This document shows, piece by piece, positions 1 to 5,201 of a stretch of DNA of 7,769 nt. The notes below the pieces were generated by a model. The model was not told the DNA's origin. It searched no databases and worked only from the letters and a program-made list of their open reading frames with translations. The position numbers and the translations under genes are program-made. The DNA is from an uncultured Bacilli bacterium (GTDB lineage Bacteria; Bacillota_I; Bacilli_A; RF39; UBA660): contig CANQNA010000064.1 in the NCBI GenBank assembly GCA_947625005.1, positions 1 to 7,769 of the forward strand, given 5' to 3'. How positions within the stretch are numbered: the stretch's first letter is position 1; every line of letters starts with the position of its first letter.

Positions 1-34
1 ATAGTAATAAAAAAGCTAATCATAGTAATAAAAA
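1..34 (+). repeat. Two-copy 13-bp direct repeat, 21-bp period
   Basis: ATAGTAATAAAAA occurs at 1-13 and again at 22-34. The 21-bp period is seven codons and matches the SNKK repetition in the predicted upstream protein tail. More copies may lie before the window. It is probably part of a coding repeat rather than a regulatory element. Confidence 0.4.
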
Positions 35-65
35 GGTAAAAAGATTATTTAAAGGCAAAATTTAG
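1..65 (+). CDS. C-terminal tail of an upstream gene (partial, unidentified)
   Basis: Reading from base 3, an open frame runs in from the window edge and stops at TAG 63-65. It encodes a strongly basic 20-residue tail, SNKKANHSNKKVKRLFKGKI. The tail contains a 7-residue near-repeat (SNKKANH / SNKKVKR). It ends 16 bases before the efp ribosome binding site, which fits a gene on the same strand just upstream of efp. The alternative frame from base 1 gives a hydrophobic/basic peptide stopping at 37-39 and cannot be fully excluded. Too little is visible to name a family. Confidence 0.4.
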   Translation, partial: SNKKANHSNKKVKRLFKGKI

Positions 66-94
66 ATAATTTATTACTTGAAAGGAGTAAGGTT

Positions 95-655
95 ATGAAT
101 ATTAATATTAATGATATTAAAAATGGTATGACTGTTATCATAGATGGTAATTTATGTTTAATCCAAGAGTTTCAACATGTTAAACCTGGTAAAGGCCCTG
201 CTTTTGTTAGAATTAAATTAAAAAATTTAAGAACAGGTTCTACCGTAGAAGAAACTTTTAATACTAATATAAAAATAGAACGTGCTAGAGTAGAGAAATT
301 AAAAATGCAATATTTATATGCTCAAGGCGATAGTTATGTATTTATGAATAATGAAGATTATTCTCAATTAGAAATTCCTACAAGTAAGTTAGAAGATGAA
401 TTAAAATATTTAAAAGAAGGATTAGAAATAGATGTTTCTACTTATAATGGAGAAATAATTGGTATAGTATTACCTGAGAAAATTGAATTTGAAGTTACTG
501 AAACAACAGAGGCTACAAAAGGGAATACTACTAACAATGCAATGAAAGATGCTACTATTGAAACTGGTTATGTTGTAAAAGTTCCTCTTTTTATTGCTGA
601 AGGAGAAAAAATTATTATATCTACTAAAGATGGTAAATATGTTTCTCGTGCTTAA
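95..655 (+). CDS. efp: Elongation factor P (EF-P)
   Basis: EF-P binds ribosomes stalled on consecutive prolines, between the P and E sites, and stimulates peptide-bond formation; it is cytosolic. The 186-residue protein has the usual length and three-domain order. The N-terminal KOW-like domain (about 1-62) carries the loop KPGKGPAFVR at 30-39. Lys33 at the loop tip is the position modified in other bacteria: beta-lysyl-lysine in E. coli, 5-aminopentanol in Bacillus subtilis. Two OB-fold domains follow, ending in the signature GYVVKVPLFIAEGEKI and the typical C-terminus DGKYVSRA. The start is supported by AAAGGAG at 81-87, 7 bases before ATG. A hairpin terminator follows directly, so efp ends its own unit. 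No gene for a Lys-modifying enzyme is visible in the window. Confidence 0.97.
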   Translation: MNININDIKNGMTVIIDGNLCLIQEFQHVKPGKGPAFVRIKLKNLRTGSTVEETFNTNIKIERARVEKLKMQYLYAQGDSYVFMNNEDYSQLEIPTSKLEDELKYLKEGLEIDVSTYNGEIIGIVLPEKIEFEVTETTEATKGNTTNNAMKDATIETGYVVKVPLFIAEGEKIIISTKDGKYVSRA

Positions 656-656
656 G

Positions 657-683
657 TTACAGTTAATACTGTAATTTTTTTTT
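657..683 (+). terminator. Rho-independent terminator of efp
   Basis: A perfect 7-bp stem TTACAGT (657-663) / ACTGTAA (668-674) with a 4-base loop is followed by nine T (675-683). It begins one base after the efp stop codon, so efp is cut off from ylbD transcription. Confidence 0.85.
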
Positions 684-694
684 ATTTCTTTTTA

Positions 695-700
695 TATAAT
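695..700 (+). promoter_or_regulatory. Candidate -10 box (TATAAT) for ylbD
   Basis: TATAAT lies just after the efp terminator and 15 bases before the ylbD ATG. No good -35 is visible: the 17-bp position, 672-677, reads TAATTT and lies in the terminator. If used, the transcript would start at about base 707, on the ribosome binding site itself. In sequence this AT-rich the box alone is weak evidence. The terminator before ylbD does require some promoter here. Confidence 0.4.
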
Positions 701-715
701 TTTATAGGTGATGAT

Positions 716-1081
716 ATGAGTAAAAAAGAGGAATTTAAAAATTTTGTAAAGGATCATCCGGAATTGATAAAATATGTAAAAAACAAAGAAATGAATTGGC
801 AAGATTTTTATGAATTATATGATTTATATGGTACTGATGAGGGTGCTTGGAGAAAATATTTAGGGAAAGAAGAAGTAAGTGCTGTGGGAAGCGCTGCAGG
901 AATTGGAGAGCTTACGAAACTTGTAAAGAATATTAATATGGATAATATTCAAAAGCATATTAATACAGCACAAAAAGCAATTAATGTGATTCAAGAGTTA
1001 ACTAGTAAAACACCTCCAACAGCTGCAAGCAACTTAATAAGTAAAACGCCTCGTCCTTTAACAAATTTTTTTAACGATTAG
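716..1081 (+). CDS. ylbD: YlbD family protein (putative coat protein in Bacillus)
   Basis: The N-terminal part (about residues 5-50) carries the YlbD signature: EFKNFVKDHPELIKYVKN, then a W-Q-x-F-Y-E-L-Y-x-L-Y-G segment and a WRKYL motif. In Bacillus the family is annotated as a putative spore coat protein, but its molecular role is not established. The rest is a low-complexity helical stretch and a Pro/Thr/Ser-rich tail (about 97-121) that looks disordered. The protein is soluble, without signal peptide or membrane helix, and 121 residues is near the Bacillus length. AGGTGAT at 706-712 supports ATG 716. ylbE starts 8 bases after the stop, the same pair order as in Bacillus (ylbD-ylbE-ylbF), but no ylbF follows here. 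Confidence 0.82.
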   Translation: MSKKEEFKNFVKDHPELIKYVKNKEMNWQDFYELYDLYGTDEGAWRKYLGKEEVSAVGSAAGIGELTKLVKNINMDNIQKHINTAQKAINVIQELTSKTPPTAASNLISKTPRPLTNFFND

Positions 1082-1089
1082 GTGATGTT

Positions 1090-1311
1090 ATGCAATTAGA
1101 TATAATGTTTAAAATAAAACAAGATGCAAAGTTATATGCGTATTTAAGAAAAAATAGTATATGGTATAAATATTTAAATAGAGATCCTAATAATTATAAA
1201 ATGCTTTTGGAAGAATATAAAAAAGTTAATAGAATTAATAAAACTAACAAGATTAGTGAAACTATAGAAAATTTAGACATGGTTTCAAATATTTTAAAAG
1301 TATTGGAATAA
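1090..1311 (+). CDS. ylbE: YlbE-like protein
   Basis: A small (73-residue) basic, probably helical, soluble protein matching the YlbE-like family in its core at about residues 7-45. The key features are DAKLYAYLRKNSIWYKYLNRDP (Trp, Tyr and Arg-x-Pro spacing) followed by EEYKK. Function is unknown; in Bacillus it sits in the ylb cluster between ylbD and ylbF. The ribosome binding site GGTGAT (1081-1086) overlaps the last base of the ylbD stop codon, so the two genes should be translated from one message. A second in-frame Met at 1105 lacks a ribosome binding site, so ATG 1090 is preferred. The last codons and stop lie inside a terminator stem-loop. Confidence 0.8.
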   Translation: MQLDIMFKIKQDAKLYAYLRKNSIWYKYLNRDPNNYKMLLEEYKKVNRINKTNKISETIENLDMVSNILKVLE

Positions 1312-1321
1312 TACTTTTTTT
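1296..1321 (+). terminator. Terminator overlapping the ylbE stop codon
   Basis: A perfect 9-bp stem AAAAGTATT (1296-1304) / AATACTTTT (1310-1318) with loop GGAAT is followed by T to 1321. The stop codon TAA (1309-1311) lies at the loop/stem edge. It ends the ylbD-ylbE unit. It also contains the -35 box of the next promoter. Confidence 0.75.
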
Positions 1322-1331
1322 CTTGTATAAT
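1303..1331 (+). promoter_or_regulatory. Sigma-A type promoter for nfo
   Basis: TTGGAA (1303-1308), a 17-bp spacer and TATAAT (1326-1331) give a good housekeeping promoter. The -35 is made of the last two codons of ylbE (TTG GAA) and sits in the loop and stem of its terminator. The predicted start is about 1338, on the GGTGAT ribosome binding site, which gives a leader of about 9-10 bases. Confidence 0.6.
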
Positions 1332-1337
1332 AATTAT

Positions 1338-1343
1338 GGTGAT
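1338..1343 (+). promoter_or_regulatory. Ribosome binding site that fixes the nfo start
   Basis: GGTGAT, four to five bases before ATG 1347, matches the complement of the 16S rRNA 3' end. The same sequence and spacing precede ylbD and ylbE. The upstream in-frame TTG at 1323 has no such site and overlaps the promoter. Confidence 0.75.
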
Positions 1344-1346
1344 AGA

Positions 1347-2228
1347 ATGTTAGTAATAGGAAGTCATGTATCTTTCAATAGTAATGATCAACTTTTAGGA
1401 AGTGTCAAAGAAGCATTAAATTATGGAGCAAATACTTTTATGTTTTATACAGGGGCTCCTCAAAATACAAGAAGAGGTACTATTAATTTAGAAAAAAAAG
1501 AGGAAGCTTATAAATTAATGAAAGAACAAGGAATAGATGTAAATAATGTTATTTGTCATGCTCCTTATATTGTTAATTTAGCCAATGATTTAGATCCTCT
1601 TAAATATGATTTTTCTGTTAGTTTTTTAAAACAAGAATTAAAAAGATGTGAGGAATTAGGAATTAAATACTTAGTAGTTCATCCAGGAAGTAGTGTAGGT
1701 ATTGAAAGAGTACAGGCTTTAAATAATATTATTAATGGATTAAATATTATCTTAAGTAGTGCGACATCTTGTATGATTTTATTAGAAACTATGGCAGGTA
1801 AAGGAACAGAATGTGGAGTAAATTTAGAAGAAATACAATATTTGCTAAAAGGAATAGAAAATCAAGATAAAATAGGAGTTTGTTTAGATACTTGTCATTT
1901 AAATGATTCAGGAGTAGATTTAACTAAGTTTGATGAATACTTAGAAGATTTTGCTAAAATGATAGGTCTAGATAAAATAAAATGTGTTCATATAAATGAT
2001 AGTAAAAACGTGATTGGTTCTCATAAAGATAGACATGAAAATATTGGTTTTGGTACTATTGGCTTTGCATCTTTAATAGATATTATTTATAATGACAAAC
2101 TAAAAGAAGTTCCTAAAATATTAGAAACTCCTTATATTGAAAGACATGCCCCTTATAAAGAAGAAATACTTATGATAAAAAATAAAACATTTAATCCTAA
2201 TTTATATTCAGAAGTTGTAAATAATTAG
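1347..2228 (+). CDS. nfo: Endonuclease IV (AP endonuclease, Nfo)
   Basis: Nfo cuts the backbone 5' of abasic sites and removes blocked 3' ends in base-excision repair, using three zinc ions in a TIM barrel. The 293-residue protein is of normal length and begins with the typical IGSHVSF. All nine metal ligands known from E. coli Nfo are identifiable: His71 (CHAPY), His112 (VHPG), Glu147 (LLETMAG), Asp181 and His184 (CLDTCH), His215 (VHINDSK), Asp228 and His230 (HKDRHE) and Glu260 (LETPY). The enzyme should therefore be active. The start is ATG 1347, not TTG 1323, because the ribosome binding site and family alignment begin there. Its 3' end overlaps the minus-strand DUF2624 gene by 32 bp. In B. 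subtilis the two neighbours yqfS (nfo) and yqfT correspond to this pair. Confidence 0.96.
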   Translation: MLVIGSHVSFNSNDQLLGSVKEALNYGANTFMFYTGAPQNTRRGTINLEKKEEAYKLMKEQGIDVNNVICHAPYIVNLANDLDPLKYDFSVSFLKQELKRCEELGIKYLVVHPGSSVGIERVQALNNIINGLNIILSSATSCMILLETMAGKGTECGVNLEEIQYLLKGIENQDKIGVCLDTCHLNDSGVDLTKFDEYLEDFAKMIGLDKIKCVHINDSKNVIGSHKDRHENIGFGTIGFASLIDIIYNDKLKEVPKILETPYIERHAPYKEEILMIKNKTFNPNLYSEVVNN

Positions 2229-2475
2229 AGTATTTATTATATAATACTGTTAATTTCTGATAATTTTCTTCTGTAAAATGATTTTTATATTTAGTTAAAT
2301 TAAAACTTTTAGGATTATTTAATATCTCTTGATTATTAGTTTTAACTAAATTATAAACGAAATCTAATTCTTGCTTATTAAGATAAACATTATATTTTTT
2401 TCCAAAATTAACTATATCTTCTTTAGTTAATTTTTTTATTTCTTCTTGTATTTTTGTCATACTTATATTAAACAT
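2197..2475 (-). CDS. yqfT: DUF2624 (YqfT-like) protein
   Basis: A 92-residue soluble, highly charged, helical protein without signal or membrane segment. The core (about 8-60: KIQEEIKKLTKEDIVNFGKK, then YNVYLNKQELDFVYNLVKT and NPKSF) resembles the Bacillus YqfT/DUF2624 family. In that family a 'T..elLkyakqy.i.ls..qa..i...' pattern is typical. The function of the family is not known. In B. subtilis yqfT lies next to yqfS (nfo), and the same neighbour here supports the assignment even though the gene is flipped and convergent. AGGTGA at 2485-2480 supports ATG 2475; a second Met at residue 6 lacks a good site. The C-terminal 10 codons and the stop overlap the end of nfo. The family call rests on remembered pattern plus context. 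Confidence 0.65.
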   Translation of the reverse strand: MFNISMTKIQEEIKKLTKEDIVNFGKKYNVYLNKQELDFVYNLVKTNNQEILNNPKSFNLTKYKNHFTEENYQKLTVLYNKYSNYLQLLNIN

Positions 2476-2490
2476 AAATTCACCTTATAT

Positions 2491-2520
2491 ATTATATTCT
2501 TTTAAAAGAAAAACTTTAAA
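2491..2520 (-). promoter_or_regulatory. Candidate promoter of the DUF2624 gene
   Basis: On the minus strand TATAAT (2496-2491) lies 15 bases before ATG 2475. A weak -35 is TTTAAA at 2520-2515 (18-bp spacer) or TTAAAG at 2519-2514 (17 bp). The spacer contains a 14-bp perfect palindrome (2497-2510). The predicted start falls on the ribosome binding site. The gap to the upstream minus-strand gene is only 52 bases, so read-through is also possible. Confidence 0.4.
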
Positions 2521-2527
2521 ATTAATT

Positions 2528-3106
2528 TTACTCTATTGCAGGGACTAATTTTAATTTCTTTTCTGGTTCATCTATACTTAAATCATAATTTTTTGATCCT
2601 AATTTATGTTCTTCTAAAACACTTCGTGTCTTTACTTCATTATTAAAAGTATAAGCAGGAATATTATAAAACTTTTTTTCTAATATATAAGGAATACCAC
2701 TTTCATTAAATTTTAATTTATATTCTTTTTTATAAAGTTCTGTTTTTAATAATAAATTATAATCTGTATTTAAATTTAATTTTCTAAATTCTTGAATTAA
2801 TGATGTTAAATCTCTTTGAGCATTTAACTGATGTCCATTATATCCATTTAGTATATAAAAAAGTAAAGCGCAAGTATAACCTATTTCAATATTTAGAGAA
2901 ATAAGAAGAACATCAAGTAATAAGTGAGGTATAAGCTCTGTAGATAAACCTGTAAAAAGAACCCCAAAAGCATCAACAGCACCTAGAAGTGATGCATTTA
3001 TTAAATACAATTTCTTATTATTTCTAACAACAGTAAAAACGGTAGGTTTATCTTCTTTAGCATTTTTTATTCTATCAAAAAAATCATAGTTAATTCTAAT
3101 CTTCAT
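2528..3106 (-). CDS. Unknown two-helix membrane protein
   Basis: I do not recognise a family for this 192-residue protein. Residues 1-32 are a charged, probably cytoplasmic N-terminus. Residues 33-54 and about 58-86 are hydrophobic and read as two membrane helices, the first with an acidic residue (Asp45) in it. A motif NGYNGHQLN (87-95) follows the second helix. The remaining ~100 residues are polar and charged with many Lys, Glu, Tyr and Asn. There is no signal peptide. The hairpin topology and the N-G-x-x-G-H element after it faintly recall DUF2628-type small membrane proteins, but that is only a guess. The start ATG 3106 has a poor ribosome binding site (AGAAGA) but a very good promoter just upstream. 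It is transcribed alone or together with the downstream DUF2624 gene. Confidence 0.75.
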   Translation of the reverse strand: MKIRINYDFFDRIKNAKEDKPTVFTVVRNNKKLYLINASLLGAVDAFGVLFTGLSTELIPHLLLDVLLISLNIEIGYTCALLFYILNGYNGHQLNAQRDLTSLIQEFRKLNLNTDYNLLLKTELYKKEYKLKFNESGIPYILEKKFYNIPAYTFNNEVKTRSVLEEHKLGSKNYDLSIDEPEKKLKLVPAIE

Positions 3107-3131
3107 ATATTTTCTTCTTTCTAGGGTCCCT

Positions 3132-3161
3132 ATTCTATCAGAAAATATATAACTTTGTCAA
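3132..3161 (-). promoter_or_regulatory. Strong sigma-A promoter of the unknown membrane protein gene
   Basis: On the minus strand a perfect -35 TTGACA (3161-3156), an 18-bp spacer and TAGAAT (3137-3132) are seen. The -10 is preceded by TGA, which forms an extended -10 (TGnTAGAAT). The transcript should start near 3125, leaving a leader of about 19 bases before ATG 3106. It is one of the best-matching promoters in the window. Confidence 0.75.
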
Positions 3162-3173
3162 TTGCTCTACAAT

Positions 3174-3199
3174 AAAAAAGATGGTTTATCCATCTTTTT
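3174..3199 (-). terminator. Terminator of the YjcZ-like gene
   Basis: A perfect 10-bp stem (plus-strand arms 3175-3184 AAAAAGATGG and 3190-3199 CCATCTTTTT, loop TTTAT) overlaps the stop codon of the minus-strand gene (3200-3198). On the minus strand it ends in six T. The structure is symmetric and could work in both directions. Confidence 0.8.
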
Positions 3200-3401
3200 A
3201 GTTGTTATAATTGTTGTAATTGTTGTTACCATTCCAAGACCATCCTGCTCCAATGATAATTACTAATAAGATGAATAGAACAATCCATAATGCAGCGCCC
3301 CATCCTCCGTTTGTAGTACCAGCGTATCCTCCGCCATAGTTGTTACAGCAAGGATTATAGTATCCATTATTATATCCACCATTGTATCCGTAATAATACA
3401 T
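3198..3401 (-). CDS. YjcZ-like small membrane protein, Tyr/Asn/Gly-rich
   Basis: A 67-residue protein. Residues 1-33 are made almost entirely of Tyr, Gly and Asn with a Cys-Cys pair (18-19). Residues 34-53 (GGWGAALWIVLFILLVIIIG) form one membrane helix. The tail 57-67 is Asn/Tyr repeats. The G-G-x-G/A-A-L-x-x-V-L-F-I-L-L-x-I-I-x-G pattern closely matches the tiny YjcZ family of Bacillus, annotated as sporulation-related; that part of the call is from memory of the family. The flanking Y/N/G-rich arms are longer than usual and look like a surface or coat-type low-complexity protein. ATG 3401 has a strong AGGAGG site (minus strand, 3414-3409). The gene is transcribed alone and has its own terminator. 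Its role here is unknown. Confidence 0.75.
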   Translation of the reverse strand: MYYYGYNGGYNNGYYNPCCNNYGGGYAGTTNGGWGAALWIVLFILLVIIIGAGWSWNGNNNYNNYNN

Positions 3402-3424
3402 AATATTACCTCCTTAATGTATCT

Positions 3425-3430
3425 ATTATA
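3425..3430 (-). promoter_or_regulatory. Candidate -10 box of the YjcZ-like gene
   Basis: On the minus strand TATAAT (3430-3425) lies 23 bases before ATG 3401. The 17-bp -35 position (3453-3448) reads AAAATT, which is poor. I could not fit a sporulation sigma-E, F, G or K promoter well, so developmental control is neither shown nor excluded. Confidence 0.4.
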
Positions 3431-3452
3431 GTTTATTAGTTAACCTTAATTT

Positions 3453-3481
3453 TTGACATTACAAATTGCACATTTTAGAAA
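3453..3481 (+). promoter_or_regulatory. Possible second, upstream promoter of ruvAB
   Basis: A perfect TTGACA (3453-3458) is followed after 17 bases by TAGAAA (3476-3481), which is only four of six to the -10 consensus. It points toward ruvA. It could be a weak extra start or a remnant. Confidence 0.3.
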
Positions 3482-3486
3482 AAATC

Positions 3487-3515
3487 TTTACATATAAAAC
3501 AATTGTATGTATAAT
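3487..3515 (+). promoter_or_regulatory. Sigma-A promoter of the ruvAB operon
   Basis: TTTACA (3487-3492), a 17-bp spacer and a perfect TATAAT (3510-3515). The predicted start is near 3522, giving a leader of about 14 bases before ATG 3536. I found no Gram-positive LexA box (GAAC-N4-GTTC type) on or near it. Confidence 0.8.
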
Positions 3516-3523
3516 GAATTAAG

Positions 3524-3530
3524 AAGGTGA
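3524..3530 (+). promoter_or_regulatory. Ribosome binding site that fixes the ruvA start
   Basis: AAGGTGA lies five bases before ATG 3536. The in-frame GTG at 3527 falls inside this site and would have no ribosome binding site of its own. RuvA proteins also begin at the residue encoded by 3536 (M-x-x-Y-I-K-G). Confidence 0.8.
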
Positions 3531-3535
3531 AAGTT

Positions 3536-4084
3536 ATGTTGCATTATATAAAAGGAATAGTTAGTGAAATAAATGCCGGTAATATTATTATTGAAAATAA
3601 TGGACTAGGATATTTAGTATTTGTAGCAAATCCTTATAGTTTTAAAGAAAATGAAGAAATTAAAATATATGTATATAATCATATTAGAGAAGAAGAAAAC
3701 TCTTTATATGGTTTTAAAACTAAAGAAGAATTGGAAATGTTTTTAAAACTTATTAATGTTAAGGGATTAGGACCTAAGATGGCTCTTCCTATGTTTGCTA
3801 GTTCTAGTGTTTCTGGAATAATGGATGCTATTGAAAGAGAAAATATTTTATATTTGAAAAAATTTCCTAAAATTGGGGATAAAGTTGCTCGACAAATTAT
3901 TTTAGATTTAAAAGGGAAATTAGCAAGTGGAGTAGGAAAAGTTGAAAATAATACTGAGCTAGTGGAAGCTTTAACTAGCTTAGGATATAAAACAGCAGAT
4001 ATAAAGAAAGTATTACCAAAAATTAATACATCTGCTACGATTGAGAATCAAATAAAAGAAGCTTTAAAATTTATGGTTATGTAG
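3536..4084 (+). CDS. ruvA: Holliday junction branch migration protein RuvA
   Basis: RuvA binds four-way DNA junctions as a tetramer and loads the RuvB motor for branch migration in recombination and repair. From ATG 3536 the protein has 182 residues, slightly shorter than the usual ~190-205. Domain I (1 to ~63) is the OB fold starting MLHYIKGIV. Domain II carries two helix-hairpin-helix motifs, VKGLGPKMA (75-83) and [12 protein letters not shown] (110-121). Domain III (about 139-182, [14 protein letters not shown] onward) contacts RuvB. The linker between domains II and III is very short, which explains the length. ruvB follows after 10 bases. No ruvC is present, as in Bacilli generally, where RecU resolves junctions. 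Confidence 0.96.
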   Translation: MLHYIKGIVSEINAGNIIIENNGLGYLVFVANPYSFKENEEIKIYVYNHIREEENSLYGFKTKEELEMFLKLINVKGLGPKMALPMFASSSVSGIMDAIERENILYLKKFPKIGDKVARQIILDLKGKLASGVGKVENNTELVEALTSLGYKTADIKKVLPKINTSATIENQIKEALKFMVM

Positions 4085-4094
4085 AGGTGTAAAT

Positions 4095-5096
4095 ATGAAT
4101 GAAAGACTTATATCAAGTGAAGAATTAAATGGTGAAGTTGAAGAAAAAAATATAAGACCACAATATATCAGAGAGTATGTGGGTCAAGAAGAAGTAAAAA
4201 ATAATATTGAAATATTTATTAAAGCAGCAAAAATGAGAGGAGAAGCTTTAGATCATGTTCTCCTTTATGGGCCTCCAGGATTAGGTAAAACAACGCTTGC
4301 TAATATTATTGCTAATGAACTTGGGGTTAATATTAAGACAAGTACAGGGCCAAGTATTGAAAAAAGTGGAGATTTAGCTGCTATTCTTTCAACTTTAGAG
4401 CCGGGGGATGTTTTATTTATTGATGAGATACATCGAATGCCAAAATTTATTGAAGAAATTTTATATCCTGCAATGGAAGATTTTGAGTTAGATATTGTAA
4501 TTGGTAATGAAGGAAATTCTCGTAATTTAAAAATTGATTTACCTCCATTTACTTTAATAGGAGCAACAACTAGAGCAGGAGATTTATCTAGTCCACTTAG
4601 AGATCGTTTTGGGATAGTATCTAAACTTAATTATTATTCTAATGAAGAATTAAAACAAATTATTCAAAGGACAAGCAAAGTTTTAGATATGCCAATTGAA
4701 GATGATGCGGCAAATGAATTAGCCGAAAGAAGTAGAAAGACTCCAAGAATTGCCAATCGTTTATTTAAAAGAGTTAGAGATTTTGCTCAAGTAAATGGTT
4801 TAGAAAGTATTGATTTACCAACTACTAAAGAAGCTTTAAAAAGATTAAAAGTTGACAAAAATGGATTAGATCAAATTGATATAGAATATTTAAAAAGTCT
4901 AATAGAAAAATTTAATGGAGGTCCAGTTGGGGTAGAAACTCTTGCAACAAGTATTGGAGAAGAAATAAGTACCTTAGAAGATGTAGTAGAACCTTATTTA
5001 TTACAAGAAGGCTTTATTAAACGAACAGCAAGAGGACGAATGGTTACTGAAAAAGCTTATGAACATTTAGGTTTAGGAATAGATTCTTTAATTTAA
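4095..5096 (+). CDS. ruvB: Holliday junction branch migration ATPase RuvB
   Basis: RuvB is the AAA+ hexameric motor that pumps DNA through RuvA-bound junctions. The 333-residue protein has normal length. It shows the N-terminal [11 protein letters not shown], Walker A GPPGLGKT (59-66), Walker B with DEIH (110-113), sensor 1 GATTR (156-160) and the arginine-finger segment PLRDRFG (167-173). A C-terminal winged helix follows, with [16 protein letters not shown] and the end signature [11 protein letters not shown]. All catalytic motifs are intact. It is co-transcribed with ruvA: AGGTG at 4085-4089 directly follows the ruvA stop. No clear terminator is seen in the 105 bases after it, although the pilin gene there has its own promoter. 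Confidence 0.98.
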   Translation: MNERLISSEELNGEVEEKNIRPQYIREYVGQEEVKNNIEIFIKAAKMRGEALDHVLLYGPPGLGKTTLANIIANELGVNIKTSTGPSIEKSGDLAAILSTLEPGDVLFIDEIHRMPKFIEEILYPAMEDFELDIVIGNEGNSRNLKIDLPPFTLIGATTRAGDLSSPLRDRFGIVSKLNYYSNEELKQIIQRTSKVLDMPIEDDAANELAERSRKTPRIANRLFKRVRDFAQVNGLESIDLPTTKEALKRLKVDKNGLDQIDIEYLKSLIEKFNGGPVGVETLATSIGEEISTLEDVVEPYLLQEGFIKRTARGRMVTEKAYEHLGLGIDSLI

Positions 5097-5146
5097 TAAA
5101 TAAATCTTTTTAGAAAAAATGATTAGAAAATAGTTATAAGTAAAAC

Positions 5147-5175
5147 TTGACGAATTTACTAATTTACTTTATACT
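5147..5175 (+). promoter_or_regulatory. Sigma-A promoter of the pilin-like gene
   Basis: TTGACG (5147-5152), a 17-bp spacer and TATACT (5170-5175), five of six matches in each box. The predicted start near 5182 gives a leader of about 20 bases with GTGAGG at 5192-5197. The gene therefore does not depend on ruvAB transcription. Confidence 0.75.
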
Positions 5176-5201
5176 TAATGTATTAGATAGAGTGAGGTTT
5201 T

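Noticed and set aside
1323..1346. nfo starting at TTG 1323 (eight extra residues)
   Set aside because: That stretch overlaps the TATAAT box and the ribosome binding site, and the endonuclease IV family begins at the residue encoded by ATG 1347.
2229..2248. Inverted repeat AGTATT / AATACT just after the nfo stop as a terminator
   Set aside because: The stem is only 6 bp of A/T-rich sequence and neither strand has a T-run after it; it lies within the coding end of the DUF2624 gene.
2497..2510. Perfect 14-bp palindrome TTCTTTTAAAAGAA as an operator
   Set aside because: It sits in a promoter spacer, but it is low-complexity A/T sequence with a T4A4 centre that arises easily by chance, and no second copy was noticed.
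3527..3535. ruvA starting at GTG 3527
   Set aside because: GTG lies inside the ribosome binding site AAGGTGA; ATG 3536 gives the normal RuvA N-terminus.
4668..4670. Reassignment of AGG from Arg to Met, known in some uncultured Bacilli
   Set aside because: The AGG codon in ruvB encodes the residue in IIQRTSKV, where RuvB proteins usually have Arg, so AGG reads as Arg here. This rests on a single codon.
5101..5124. Hairpin after ruvB (AATCTTTTT / AAAAA..GATT) as a terminator
   Set aside because: The stem is imperfect, mostly A-T, and no T-run follows.
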